Below are positions 54,850 through 62,901 of a stretch of 64,000 bases of DNA, one piece after another. The notes under the pieces are model-generated. The model searched no databases, was not told the DNA's origin, and was given only the letters and a program-made list of their open reading frames with translations. The translations under genes were made by a program, and so were the position numbers. Positions within the stretch are counted from its first letter, which is position 1; each line of letters begins with the position of its first letter. The stretch comes from Desulfosporosinus hippei DSM 8344 (GTDB lineage Bacteria; Bacillota; Desulfitobacteriia; Desulfitobacteriales; Desulfitobacteriaceae), in the NCBI RefSeq assembly GCF_900100785.1, contig NZ_FNCP01000006.1:1-64000 (forward strand), in the 5' to 3' direction.

Positions 54850-55607
54850 AGTCTAAAGATCGTTTCCGCATTTTGCATAGTTGCAAATGCTACATCCTCA
54901 AAGCTCAAATTTCTTATTTCGGATAATTTCTGCACAATTTCCTGCACATAGGTCGGTTCGTTACGTTTTCCCCGGCGTGGCTCCGGAGTTAAATAGGGGG
55001 AATCTGTTTCTACCAACATTCTATCTAAGGGGATGCGCTTCGCCACCTCGACGGTATGGCGAGCGTTTTTATACGTAACGGGCCCAGCAAAAGACAAGTA
55101 AAATCCTAACTTCAAAAGAATATCCGCCATTTCCCATGATCCTGAGTAACAGTGAAATACTCCCCCATACTTTGGAGGATTAGCCTTAACGATTTCTAAG
55201 ACATCCTGGTGGGCATCGCGATTATGGATAACAATCGGCAATCCAATTTCATTAGCGAGCTTTATCTGTTGAATAAATACCTCCTTTTGAATAGGCCGTG
55301 GAGATAAATCCCGGTAGTAATCCAGACCAATTTCACCCCAAGCCAGAACTTTTGGCTGCTTAGCAAGCTCTAGCAGCCTATTCCAGGTATCCACTGTAAC
55401 ATCTTGAGCGTTATGAGGATGTATTCCAATCGCTGCGTAGATAAAATTGTAGTCCTCGGTTAACTTGACAGATCGTTCCGAGGAAGGCAGATCATAGCCA
55501 ACATTTGTTACCCTTGAAATCTGAGCTGACTGAATTCGAAGTAAAACTTCCTGAAAATCTTCAGCATAGCTGGGATCATCGATATGAGCATGTGTATCCC
55601 AAATCAT
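54831..55607 (-). CDS. tatD: TatD-family metal-dependent deoxyribonuclease
   Basis: TatD proteins are metal-dependent 3'-5' nucleases. The 258-residue TIM barrel begins with the metal-binding MIWDTHAHIDD, then GEIGLDYYRD, PIVIHNRDAH, VFHCYSGS and LVETDSPYLTPEPRRGKRNEP. Length and motifs are normal. The start overlaps the metG stop (ATGA), so the two are translationally coupled, as metS-yabD in Bacillus. Confidence 0.95.
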   Translation of the reverse strand: MIWDTHAHIDDPSYAEDFQEVLLRIQSAQISRVTNVGYDLPSSERSVKLTEDYNFIYAAIGIHPHNAQDVTVDTWNRLLELAKQPKVLAWGEIGLDYYRDLSPRPIQKEVFIQQIKLANEIGLPIVIHNRDAHQDVLEIVKANPPKYGGVFHCYSGSWEMADILLKLGFYLSFAGPVTYKNARHTVEVAKRIPLDRMLVETDSPYLTPEPRRGKRNEPTYVQEIVQKLSEIRNLSFEDVAFATMQNAETIFRLKEPSF

Positions 55608-57553
55608 TTTACCCGCGCCCCTCCGGGAAGTCTCTTGTTGACCGTAAGCACTTCCAAGACTTCTCCTTGTGAGGCTGCTAATATCATCCCCTGGGAGGTA
55701 ATTCCTCTTAGCTTGGTAGGTTTTAGATTAGCAACTACAACGACATACTGATTGATTAAATCTTCTGCAGAATAATGTTTGGCAATACCGGAGACTATTG
55801 TACGAACTTCTCCTGCTATTTCAACTTCTAACTTCATCAGCTTATCTGTTTTTTCTACTTTTTCCGCACTTATGACTTTTCCCACACGCAAATCAATTTT
55901 AGCAAATTCATCAATACTAATTTCTTCTTTAATCGGTTCAAATTCAAGAACAGGCATTTCTAAACTTTCTGTGGGAGCGTTCTGTTTTTCATCCACCGTT
56001 TTCGTCTCCTCTGGTGTCAAATACTCGGTCATATCAATTCTTGGAAAGAGCGGTTCTCCCTTTTGTACCTTGATCCCTTCTTCTAGAATACCCCATTGAT
56101 CTGCTTCTTCCCATTTGATAAGTCTTTCATCTTTGCCAAGCAGCCCGCAAATCTTAGAGGGTAAACCAGGCATAAACGGAGCTGTCAGAATTGCCATGAT
56201 CCTAATACATTCTACAAAGGTGTAAAGAACGGTGTCTAAGCGTTCCCTCTGATCCTCTTGTTTAGCTAGTGACCAGGGAGCTGTCTCATCAACATACTTA
56301 TTGCATCTTGCGACAAACCGCCATATTTCTTCCAGTGCACTTGCAGGATCACATTTCCTTAAGTTTTTATCGACGGCTTTTTTGACCTCCGTACTTAAAG
56401 CCTTTAATTCCAGTTCCAGAGCTTGTTCTTGACCGAGAGGAGGGACTATTCCATCTCTAAACTTAACAACCATGGCCAAGCTTCGAGATATAAAATTCCC
56501 GAAATCGTTTGCTAAATCGCTGTTTAGCCGTTCTACCACATTATCCTCCGAGTATGTCCCATCTGTTCCTACTTGCATCTCACGCAACAAAAAATAGCGA
56601 ATGGCATCTGACCCATATCTTTGGATCAAGGCAAAGGAGTCTTGGACATTGCCTCGGGATTTAGAAATTTTTCCACCATCTTTAGTTAAATACCATCCAT
56701 GTCCATATATTACTTTAGGCAGCGGAACATCAATTGCCATTAAAATAATTGGCCAAATAATCGCATGAAACCGCACAATATCTTTTCCCATTATATGAAC
56801 ATCAGCGGGCCAATAGTTTTTATAGTTTTCCCCGTCAGGGTAACCCAAGGCAGAAATATAATTAATTAAGGCATCAAGCCACACATATACCACGTGCTTG
56901 GGATCAAAGGGTACTTTAATTCCCCATTGAAATGTAGTGCGCGAAACGCAAAGATCCTCTAAACCACCTTCAATAAACTTAACCATCTCGTTCCGCCTCG
57001 AAACCGGTTGGATAAAATCAGAATGTGTATTAATATAGTCTAGCAAGGCTCCTTGATATTTAGAAAGACGAAAGAAATAGCTTTCTTCTTTCAGTAATTC
57101 AACATCTCTTCCACAATCGGCATTTGGGCACTTACCTTCATTTAATTTATTTTCCATCCAGAACGTTTCACAAGGGGTACAATACCAGCCCGAATACTCT
57201 GACTTGTAGATATCTCCTTGTTCGTATAATTTGGTGAAGATTTGTTGAACAACTTTTTGATGACGCTCCTCCGTTGTCCGGATAAAGTCGTCATTGGAAA
57301 TATCTAAAGCTCTCCATAAATCTTTAAACCGTTCCACGACCCCATCAACGTAACTTTTTGTATCAGTATTGTTTGCTTCTGCAGTACGAACGATTTTCTG
57401 GGCATTCTCATCGGTTCCCGTTAAAAAGTAGACCTGATCCCCTTGCAATCTATGATAACGAGCTAAGGCATCTGCAGCAACTGTTGTATAGGCTGTTCCA
57501 ATATGCGGACTTGAATTAGGATAAAAAATTGGGGTTGTTATATAGTATTTCAC
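55604..57553 (-). CDS. metG: Methionyl-tRNA synthetase
   Basis: MetG charges tRNA-Met. The 649-residue form starts at GTG 57553 (VKYYITTPIFYPNSSPHIG), with GGGAG 7 nt upstream; the longer in-frame start adds 20 residues. The catalytic domain has HIGT, a zinc knuckle of four cysteines (CTPCETFW and CPNADC, about residues 127-150) and KISKS. The C-terminal ~110 residues are a Trbp111/EMAP-like tRNA-binding domain. No T-box is seen in the short leader. Confidence 0.97.
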   Translation of the reverse strand: MKYYITTPIFYPNSSPHIGTAYTTVAADALARYHRLQGDQVYFLTGTDENAQKIVRTAEANNTDTKSYVDGVVERFKDLWRALDISNDDFIRTTEERHQKVVQQIFTKLYEQGDIYKSEYSGWYCTPCETFWMENKLNEGKCPNADCGRDVELLKEESYFFRLSKYQGALLDYINTHSDFIQPVSRRNEMVKFIEGGLEDLCVSRTTFQWGIKVPFDPKHVVYVWLDALINYISALGYPDGENYKNYWPADVHIMGKDIVRFHAIIWPIILMAIDVPLPKVIYGHGWYLTKDGGKISKSRGNVQDSFALIQRYGSDAIRYFLLREMQVGTDGTYSEDNVVERLNSDLANDFGNFISRSLAMVVKFRDGIVPPLGQEQALELELKALSTEVKKAVDKNLRKCDPASALEEIWRFVARCNKYVDETAPWSLAKQEDQRERLDTVLYTFVECIRIMAILTAPFMPGLPSKICGLLGKDERLIKWEEADQWGILEEGIKVQKGEPLFPRIDMTEYLTPEETKTVDEKQNAPTESLEMPVLEFEPIKEEISIDEFAKIDLRVGKVISAEKVEKTDKLMKLEVEIAGEVRTIVSGIAKHYSAEDLINQYVVVVANLKPTKLRGITSQGMILAASQGEVLEVLTVNKRLPGGARVK

Positions 57554-57584
57554 GCTAAGTCTCCCTCTCAAATATCTTTTTGAA

Positions 57585-57613
57585 TTAATAATATAGAAAT
57601 TAATATTTGTCAA
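57585..57613 (-). promoter_or_regulatory. metG-tatD promoter, sigma-A type
   Basis: Minus-strand perfect TTGACA (57608-57613) and TATTAA (57585-57590) are 17 bp apart. The predicted start lies ~25 nt before the GTG, too short for a T-box leader. Confidence 0.65.
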
Positions 57614-57699
57614 GTCTACCCATGATTAAGAATTAATATGTAAAGTAAGGGATTTCTTGTACAGGCTAATAATACCAGCAAAAACTTTAAAAAAATGGG

Positions 57700-57728
57700 T
57701 TGACTTTATATGGAACGATTGGTATCAT
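57700..57728 (+). promoter_or_regulatory. abrB promoter, sigma-A type
   Basis: TTGACT (57700-57705) and TATCAT (57723-57728) are 17 bp apart, with TGG before the -10 (extended). The start would be ~57735. Confidence 0.72.
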
Positions 57729-57743
57729 AAGTCTGTAGTTTTG

Positions 57744-57750
57744 TGTCGAA
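57744..57750 (+). promoter_or_regulatory. Candidate 0A box in the abrB leader
   Basis: TGTCGAA, the core Spo0A-binding sequence, lies ~10 bp downstream of the predicted abrB transcription start. In Bacillus subtilis Spo0A represses abrB from boxes in the same relative position. Confidence 0.5.
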
Positions 57751-57776
57751 TGTTGTTGCAAAGGAGTGGGGGAAAA

Positions 57777-58058
57777 ATGATGAAATCAACTGGAATCGTA
57801 AGAAAAGTAGATGAACTTGGTCGTATTGTATTACCGATAGAGCTTCGCCGCACTTTAGGTATTGACGAAAAAGACGCCCTGGAAATCTATGTAGATCAAG
57901 AAAAAATTATCCTTAAAAAGTATGAGCCAGCTTGTGTATTTTGTGGTAATGCAAGCGATATCCAACTTTTCCATGGCAAAAATGTTTGCCGAGAATGTGC
58001 AGTTGCTATGGGAGAAAACGTGGCCGCTAATACTGAATCAAGTTCAAAAGCTGTTTAG
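57777..58058 (+). CDS. abrB: AbrB-family transition-state regulator, clostridial form
   Basis: AbrB represses stationary-phase genes during growth. Residues 1-50 are the canonical swapped-hairpin DNA-binding domain (MKSTGIVRKVDELGRIVLPI), very like the Bacillus protein. The C-terminal part differs: CVFCGN and CREC form a probable zinc knuckle in place of the Bacillus multimerisation domain. The start at 57777 (AAGGAG upstream) gives 93 residues. It is divergent from metG, as in Bacillus, with its own promoter, 0A box and terminator. Confidence 0.94.
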   Translation: MMKSTGIVRKVDELGRIVLPIELRRTLGIDEKDALEIYVDQEKIILKKYEPACVFCGNASDIQLFHGKNVCRECAVAMGENVAANTESSSKAV

Positions 58059-58101
58059 GTTAGCCTATACATAGACAATCAATAGCATAAGCTCAAAATT
58101 C

Positions 58102-58125
58102 GAAGGCCATATGGCCTTCTTTTTT
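58102..58125 (+). terminator. Terminator after abrB
   Basis: GAAGGCC pairs with GGCCTTC around ATAT (58102-58119), followed by six Ts on the plus strand. The sequence is a perfect palindrome, so it may also act on rsmI transcripts. Confidence 0.92.
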
Positions 58126-58151
58126 ATGCTAGATTGAAAATCCGGCTTTGA

Positions 58152-58997
58152 TTAACTATCTGTTGTTTCGTCATTCAAGAGCGCCTGATAAACGTCGGAT
58201 TTCCTTACCCCATATCGCTTTGCTACTTCCTTCATAGCCTCTTTCTTACTCAATCCTTGATCTATTCGTGCTTTAACCTCTAAACACCATTCAACGGGGC
58301 CTCCGACGGGTTTTACGGGGATGTAGGGTGCAATTATTATGCAACATTCACCACGAGGTTCAGTCTCCTCAAAAGCTTCTTTAAGTTCTAGAGCAGTCCC
58401 TTTATGCACTTGCTGATGTAACTTTGTTAACTCACGGACTACCGCTGCCTGTCGATTGCCAAAAAACTCTGACATTCCCTGAAGCGTAGCTACCAAACGG
58501 TGTGGAGCCTCATAAAAGATCTGTGTTAGCGGCAGATTGGCTAATTGCTCCAGACTCTGTTTCCTTGCTGTATTTGAAGAAGGCAGAAAACCATGGAAGG
58601 CAAAGTGTTCCGTAGGCATTCCCGATAGAACCAAAGCCGTCAGAGCCGCATTAGGTCCCGGCAAGACATCAACAGGAATATTTTCGGCAAGACAAAGGTT
58701 GATAACTTCTATTCCCGGATCGGAAATACCAGGTAGACCCGCATCTGAGATCAGTGCAATTGCCTGGCCACCTTTGAGCTTTTCTACCAATTCGACAGAT
58801 TGCTTCTTTTCGTTATGAGCATGATAACTTATCATGCGAGTATTAATCTGATAATGTTGTAATAGTTTTCTTGAATGACGTGTATCCTCCGCAGCAATAA
58901 GATCTACTTCCCGAAGTGTATCCAATACCCGCAGGGTGATATCTCCTAAATTTCCTATCGGAGTTGCACATACATACAATGTGCCTTTAGATAACAT
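58152..58997 (-). CDS. rsmI: 16S rRNA (C1402 2'-O) methyltransferase
   Basis: RsmI methylates the ribose of C1402 in the ribosomal P site. The 281-residue protein has the tetrapyrrole-methylase-like fold: LYVCATPIGNLGDITLRVLD, AEDTRHSRKLL and ISDAGLPGISDPG, with FEAPHR-type IFYEAPHRLVATL. A C-terminal HTH-like segment (LSKKEAMKEVAKRYGVRKSD) follows. It is upstream-linked to yabA as in Bacillus. Confidence 0.97.
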   Translation of the reverse strand: MLSKGTLYVCATPIGNLGDITLRVLDTLREVDLIAAEDTRHSRKLLQHYQINTRMISYHAHNEKKQSVELVEKLKGGQAIALISDAGLPGISDPGIEVINLCLAENIPVDVLPGPNAALTALVLSGMPTEHFAFHGFLPSSNTARKQSLEQLANLPLTQIFYEAPHRLVATLQGMSEFFGNRQAAVVRELTKLHQQVHKGTALELKEAFEETEPRGECCIIIAPYIPVKPVGGPVEWCLEVKARIDQGLSKKEAMKEVAKRYGVRKSDVYQALLNDETTDS

Positions 58998-59033
58998 ACC
59001 TTTGGCTCCTTGTATATTTAAGTTCTCTATCCA

Positions 59034-59339
59034 CTAGTCTTTCCGTAAAAAGCCCATGCAAAACAAACAATCGCCCTCTAAAGGTTGCCCGAAGTGAAGG
59101 TGACAAACGTGAAACCCTTCTTGATACAGACGGACAAGATTGTCATGCGCAACCCCTTGAATGTGCTCGGCGTTAGCAATAACACGTTCTGTTTCTTTCT
59201 CCGGAAGAGTACATTCCCGCCTTAACTTAGTATTTTCATCTTCTAACGCTTGCACATAGGGCTTCAAACGGTTTACCTCTTCTAATAAGGAGCGCAATTT
59301 TTCTTCCACTTCTGTAAGTGCCTGCGTCAGTTGGCTCAT
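59034..59339 (-). CDS. yabA: Replication initiation control protein YabA
   Basis: YabA binds DnaA and the clamp DnaN to limit replication initiation. The 101-residue protein has an N-terminal coiled coil (about residues 5-50) for tetramerisation and a C-terminal zinc site made of CHLH and CLFC. The start overlaps the ricT stop (ATGA), so the two are coupled. The origin is expected nearby on the chromosome, consistent with this block. Confidence 0.94.
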   Translation of the reverse strand: MSQLTQALTEVEEKLRSLLEEVNRLKPYVQALEDENTKLRRECTLPEKETERVIANAEHIQGVAHDNLVRLYQEGFHVCHLHFGQPLEGDCLFCMGFLRKD

Positions 59340-60148
59340 ACTTTTTCACTCTTTTCTTTGGGCTTTTCCCCTTTCCTGTTACGTTGCTGTTTCCCCTCCG
59401 TTTTGGGTGAATAAACACTTTCGACTCGAGGGTTTGATTCATCCTGGATTTCAATTATCTTATGTCCGGCTTGAGGATTTTGTCGCCCACAATGTTCTTT
59501 ATCCTCAGGTCTGTAACAACCATTTTCATATTTTAAGCAACACATAAGACGACCGCAAATCCCAGAAATCTTGGTTGGATTTAGGGAAAGCTTTTGGTCC
59601 TTAGCCATACGAATCGAGACAGGCTCAAAATCGCCTAAGAATGAGGTACAACAAAGAATCCGTCCGCAGGAGCCAACTCCTCCTAGCATTTTTGCCTCAT
59701 CCCGAACTCCAATTTGGCGAAGTTCTATTCTCGTCCTAAATATGGCGGCAAGATCCTTTACTAGTTCTCTGAAGTCAACTCGTCCTTCTGCTGTGAAGGA
59801 GAATATAATCTTATTTCCATCAAATGTATACTCCACATCTACCAGTTTCATTGGTAAATGATGTTCGGATATTTTCTTTAGGCATATTTGAAAAGCATCC
59901 TTTTCTTTAAGTCTATTTTGCTCTACAAATAATTCATCTGCCAATGTCGCCTTACGCATAACCTGCTTTAAAGGGAGCACTACTTCTTCGTCTGCAACCA
60001 GACGAGATGGAATTACTAATTCTCCAAATTCGATACCTCTTGCTGTTTCAACAATTACCTTATCAGATACAGCAAGTGTAAGATCTCCTGGGGCAAAATA
60101 ATATATTTTACCTGCGTGTTTAAAGCGAACCCCTACGACCTCAATCAC
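59336..60148 (-). CDS. ricT: PSP1-domain protein RicT
   Basis: RicT (YaaT) forms a complex with RicA and RicF that carries [4Fe-4S] clusters, affects RNase Y cleavage and stimulates the Spo0A phosphorelay in Bacillus. The 270-residue protein has the PSP1 core with [20 protein letters not shown] and cysteines [20 protein letters not shown] and others that ligate clusters. The basic, charged C terminus looks disordered. It overlaps holB by 8 bp. Confidence 0.95.
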   Translation of the reverse strand: MIEVVGVRFKHAGKIYYFAPGDLTLAVSDKVIVETARGIEFGELVIPSRLVADEEVVLPLKQVMRKATLADELFVEQNRLKEKDAFQICLKKISEHHLPMKLVDVEYTFDGNKIIFSFTAEGRVDFRELVKDLAAIFRTRIELRQIGVRDEAKMLGGVGSCGRILCCTSFLGDFEPVSIRMAKDQKLSLNPTKISGICGRLMCCLKYENGCYRPEDKEHCGRQNPQAGHKIIEIQDESNPRVESVYSPKTEGKQQRNRKGEKPKEKSEKV

Positions 60149-61019
60149 TGCGAACCCCTCCTTGTTGAAATAATTCTAATGCTAACACCTCAATCACTAA
60201 TCTGGGATTAGCTTGTTGTCGTAGTACATCGATCGCTTTACCGATCTCTAATAATTCCAACGGACGAATGGTGTTATTCTTAATCCCTTCCTCAGCTTGT
60301 ACAGCCATAACCTGTAAATATAGAAGGGCTTGGTTCTTGTCGATTGGAAAAAGCGGAAAAAGTTTCAAAAAATTTCTCTCTTCCACCGCCGTGCGAAACT
60401 TCTCTAACCAGTCTTTGATTTGCTGTAGACCATATTGCACTATTTCAGTTGCCAGATTATGATTTTTTCCGCTTAAGCGAAATGCCTGAGCTGCTTCCAA
60501 TTCGTTAACCTCTCCTAAGCTACTTACCCATTTTTCTTCGGAGAGATTAGGAAAAAACACCAATTGGGCACGGCTTTGTATTGTAGGCAAAATTCCTTCG
60601 GCATTCTCAGCACACAATATAATTATAGTTCGCTCAGGTGGCTCTTCAATAACCTTTAACAGGGAATTTGCCGCCGGTAATGTTAACAAATCCGCCTGTT
60701 CTACGATAGATATCTTATAGTCCCCTTCGTAGTGCTTAAGGTATAACCTTTCTTGCCATGAAAGAACTTGTTCAATCCCAATAACCGCTTTTTGTGCTTT
60801 CAACCATGAAACTTCAGGATGGTTTCCACTAAGGATCTTACGGCAAGTTGGACATACATTGCATGGCCCTTCAGATGTACTGTTATGGCAGTTCAAAATT
60901 TGCGCCAAGCGAAGAGCTACCTCTCGCTGGTGAAGTTTACTTCCTCCATGAAACAATAAGAGATGAGCCAATCTGTTTTCCAGGGCCGCTTTTTCTAATA
61001 GAGTCAACTGTAGTTTCAT
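60141..61019 (-). CDS. holB: DNA polymerase III delta' subunit
   Basis: HolB is part of the clamp loader. The 292-residue protein shows an AAA-like fold with AHLLLFHGGSKLHQREVALR in place of a canonical Walker A (no GxxGxGK), a zinc module of cysteines CNVCPTCRK, and KISIVEQADLLTLPAANSLLKVIEEPP. The loss of Walker A is normal for delta'. In Bacillus tmk, yaaQ and yaaR precede holB; here the decarboxylase gene lies directly upstream (28 bp). Confidence 0.94.
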   Translation of the reverse strand: MKLQLTLLEKAALENRLAHLLLFHGGSKLHQREVALRLAQILNCHNSTSEGPCNVCPTCRKILSGNHPEVSWLKAQKAVIGIEQVLSWQERLYLKHYEGDYKISIVEQADLLTLPAANSLLKVIEEPPERTIIILCAENAEGILPTIQSRAQLVFFPNLSEEKWVSSLGEVNELEAAQAFRLSGKNHNLATEIVQYGLQQIKDWLEKFRTAVEERNFLKLFPLFPIDKNQALLYLQVMAVQAEEGIKNNTIRPLELLEIGKAIDVLRQQANPRLVIEVLALELFQQGGVRSD

Positions 61020-61047
61020 GAAATCTTATTACTCCCCATCTTCATCC

Positions 61048-62484
61048 TTAATCCTCCTCAACTATCCAAATTGTCTGATCCCGGAAACCATCCCATCCTT
61101 GCCATCTTTTTCCTTCGGAAGCAAGCAGCGTTTTTAGAACTTCATAAGTTATTTCTTCGCCCATTACAATGACAGGAATTCCTGGTGGATAGAGTGAGAT
61201 AGTTTCTCCGACAACATGACCCAAACTCTCCATAAGAGGAATTTTACGTTTAGAGGCAAAGAAAGCTTCTCTGGGGGAGAGAATTGAGGTAGGTAATGGC
61301 GGAATTAATCCCCCTTCATGTTTCAGTACCTTAGTTGCTGGGGCTAGTGAAGGTGCAAAATCTCTTAAATTTTCTAGTCCTTTGGTAAGCCATCGAATAT
61401 CCTCAGGAGTGTTCCCAATCCCTAATAAAAATAGAATGTTCTCTTCGTCCCATAATTCTGGTTCAATACCGAAGATTTCTCTGAGGTATTTCACACAGTC
61501 AGGCGCAGGAATACCTAAAGGATTTGTGTTTATGACAATCTTTGACCAATCAACTGAATGAATACCAAAAGTTCCGGCATCTTTTGGATTAAGAATACGA
61601 TAACAATTATCTAATTTTTTATGAAGATTATCTACTTCTTCTTTAAGATTCTCCCATCGCCACTCATCCAAAGCGAACTCTGCTGCTCGTTCTAAAGAAG
61701 AGACAAGCAAGTAGCTCGGACTTGAAGATTGTAAGAGTTCTAAACTTTGTTTTAATCGAGGGCGGCTTACTCTTGGTCCCTGAATATGTAACATTGCCGA
61801 CTGAGTCAAAGAACTTAGGGTTTTATGACAACTATTCAAGACAAGATCAGCACCCAGTTTTAAGGCACTTCGAGGAAATAGCTCACTGAGATAATGTGAG
61901 CCATGAGCCTGATCAACAAGAATCGGTTTATTATAACCTAATTGTGATCTTTCAGCCAATAAACCTTCCAGATTAAAAGTTGTTCCATAATAACTTGGGT
62001 ACGTGACGTGACAGCCAATAACCTCTTCCCACCTAATATGCTGCTTCCTAAGCTCCAACCCTAAAGGAAGATTAAACTCTGGATGAACTCGTGGGATTAG
62101 ATAATCCGGCTTTAACCCACTTAGCACCAAGCTCGACATTACAGAACGATGAGAACTTCTTTCCACTACAATGGGTTTATCCGAATTGTCTTTTAATGCC
62201 AGAAACATTGCCTGATTGCCGGCTGTCCCACCATTAACAAGAAAAAAAGTTTCCTCCGCTCCAAAAATCTTCGCTGCTTGTTTTTGTGCCAGAGCAATAA
62301 TTCCACTTGGAGAATGTAGCATATCCAGACCCGGAAGTTCAGTTAAATCGAAACTCAAAAAGTCGTAGCCATTAAAAAACTCCTGTCGACCTTTATGTCC
62401 AGGAGTATGGAAAGAGCAGTATCCTTGTTTGTGATAATGGCTCAATCCCTCTCCAAGTTCACCCACGTAACAAAAACCCTCCAT
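61048..62484 (-). CDS. Orn/Lys/Arg decarboxylase family protein (YaaO type)
   Basis: This 478-residue PLP enzyme belongs to the fold-type I ornithine/lysine/arginine decarboxylases. It has SFHTPGHKG at the N terminus, VNGGTAGNQAMFLAL, VDQAHGSHY with the PLP aspartate and the Schiff-base lysine in NSCHKTLSSLTQ (about residue 220). Such proteins make polyamines, but the substrate cannot be read from sequence. YaaO sits at the same place near holB in Bacillus. Its start is not overlapped by gin. Confidence 0.92.
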   Translation of the reverse strand: MEGFCYVGELGEGLSHYHKQGYCSFHTPGHKGRQEFFNGYDFLSFDLTELPGLDMLHSPSGIIALAQKQAAKIFGAEETFFLVNGGTAGNQAMFLALKDNSDKPIVVERSSHRSVMSSLVLSGLKPDYLIPRVHPEFNLPLGLELRKQHIRWEEVIGCHVTYPSYYGTTFNLEGLLAERSQLGYNKPILVDQAHGSHYLSELFPRSALKLGADLVLNSCHKTLSSLTQSAMLHIQGPRVSRPRLKQSLELLQSSSPSYLLVSSLERAAEFALDEWRWENLKEEVDNLHKKLDNCYRILNPKDAGTFGIHSVDWSKIVINTNPLGIPAPDCVKYLREIFGIEPELWDEENILFLLGIGNTPEDIRWLTKGLENLRDFAPSLAPATKVLKHEGGLIPPLPTSILSPREAFFASKRKIPLMESLGHVVGETISLYPPGIPVIVMGEEITYEVLKTLLASEGKRWQGWDGFRDQTIWIVEED

Positions 62485-62617
62485 TTATCCATAAATGTAC
62501 GAATACAATTTTGACAGGGTACAATCTTAGTTTAACATGGATTAGGAAATATTTCATCCAAATGGCAACTCCTGTTTATTTAACTTGAATATTATTTTTC
62601 AAATTCCAGATGATGAT

Positions 62618-62872
62618 CTAATAAAAAATCCCTTTTATTAAGAACATAAACTCCTGATATTCTGGTGACCCCGGCTCTGCTGAGAACAACTCCTGTTGAC
62701 ATTCCGAACAAAAAAACATTCCTTGTATTCTAAAACCATCATATAATCCTTCTTTCGGAACCTTCGTACACCGATAACACACGGGCAAAATTTTGCCCCC
62801 GTTTTTTAAAATACTTGAATTGTTATCATTCAATTCTAAAGAGGGCTGAGCAGTGATTGTAGGCTTAGACAT
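62618..62872 (-). CDS. csfB: Anti-sigma factor Gin (CsfB)
   Basis: Gin binds and inhibits sigma-G in early forespore and sigma-E late. The 84-residue protein has two CxxC pairs, CYRC (about residue 32) and CSEC (about residue 54), forming a treble-clef zinc site, then SPEYQEFMFLIKGI aligning with the Bacillus C-terminal segment. An N-terminal ~28-residue extension is unusual. It sits 30 bp after the gerC-type gene and next to the holB block, as in Bacillus. Confidence 0.88.
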   Translation of the reverse strand: MSKPTITAQPSLELNDNNSSILKNGGKILPVCYRCTKVPKEGLYDGFRIQGMFFCSECQQELFSAEPGSPEYQEFMFLIKGIFY

Positions 62873-62901
62873 AATTTAATTCCTCCTAGTTACTTCTAAC
62901 C

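Noticed and set aside
57554-57660. T-box riboswitch before metG
   Set aside because: The likely promoter leaves only ~25 nt of leader and no T-box sequence is visible.
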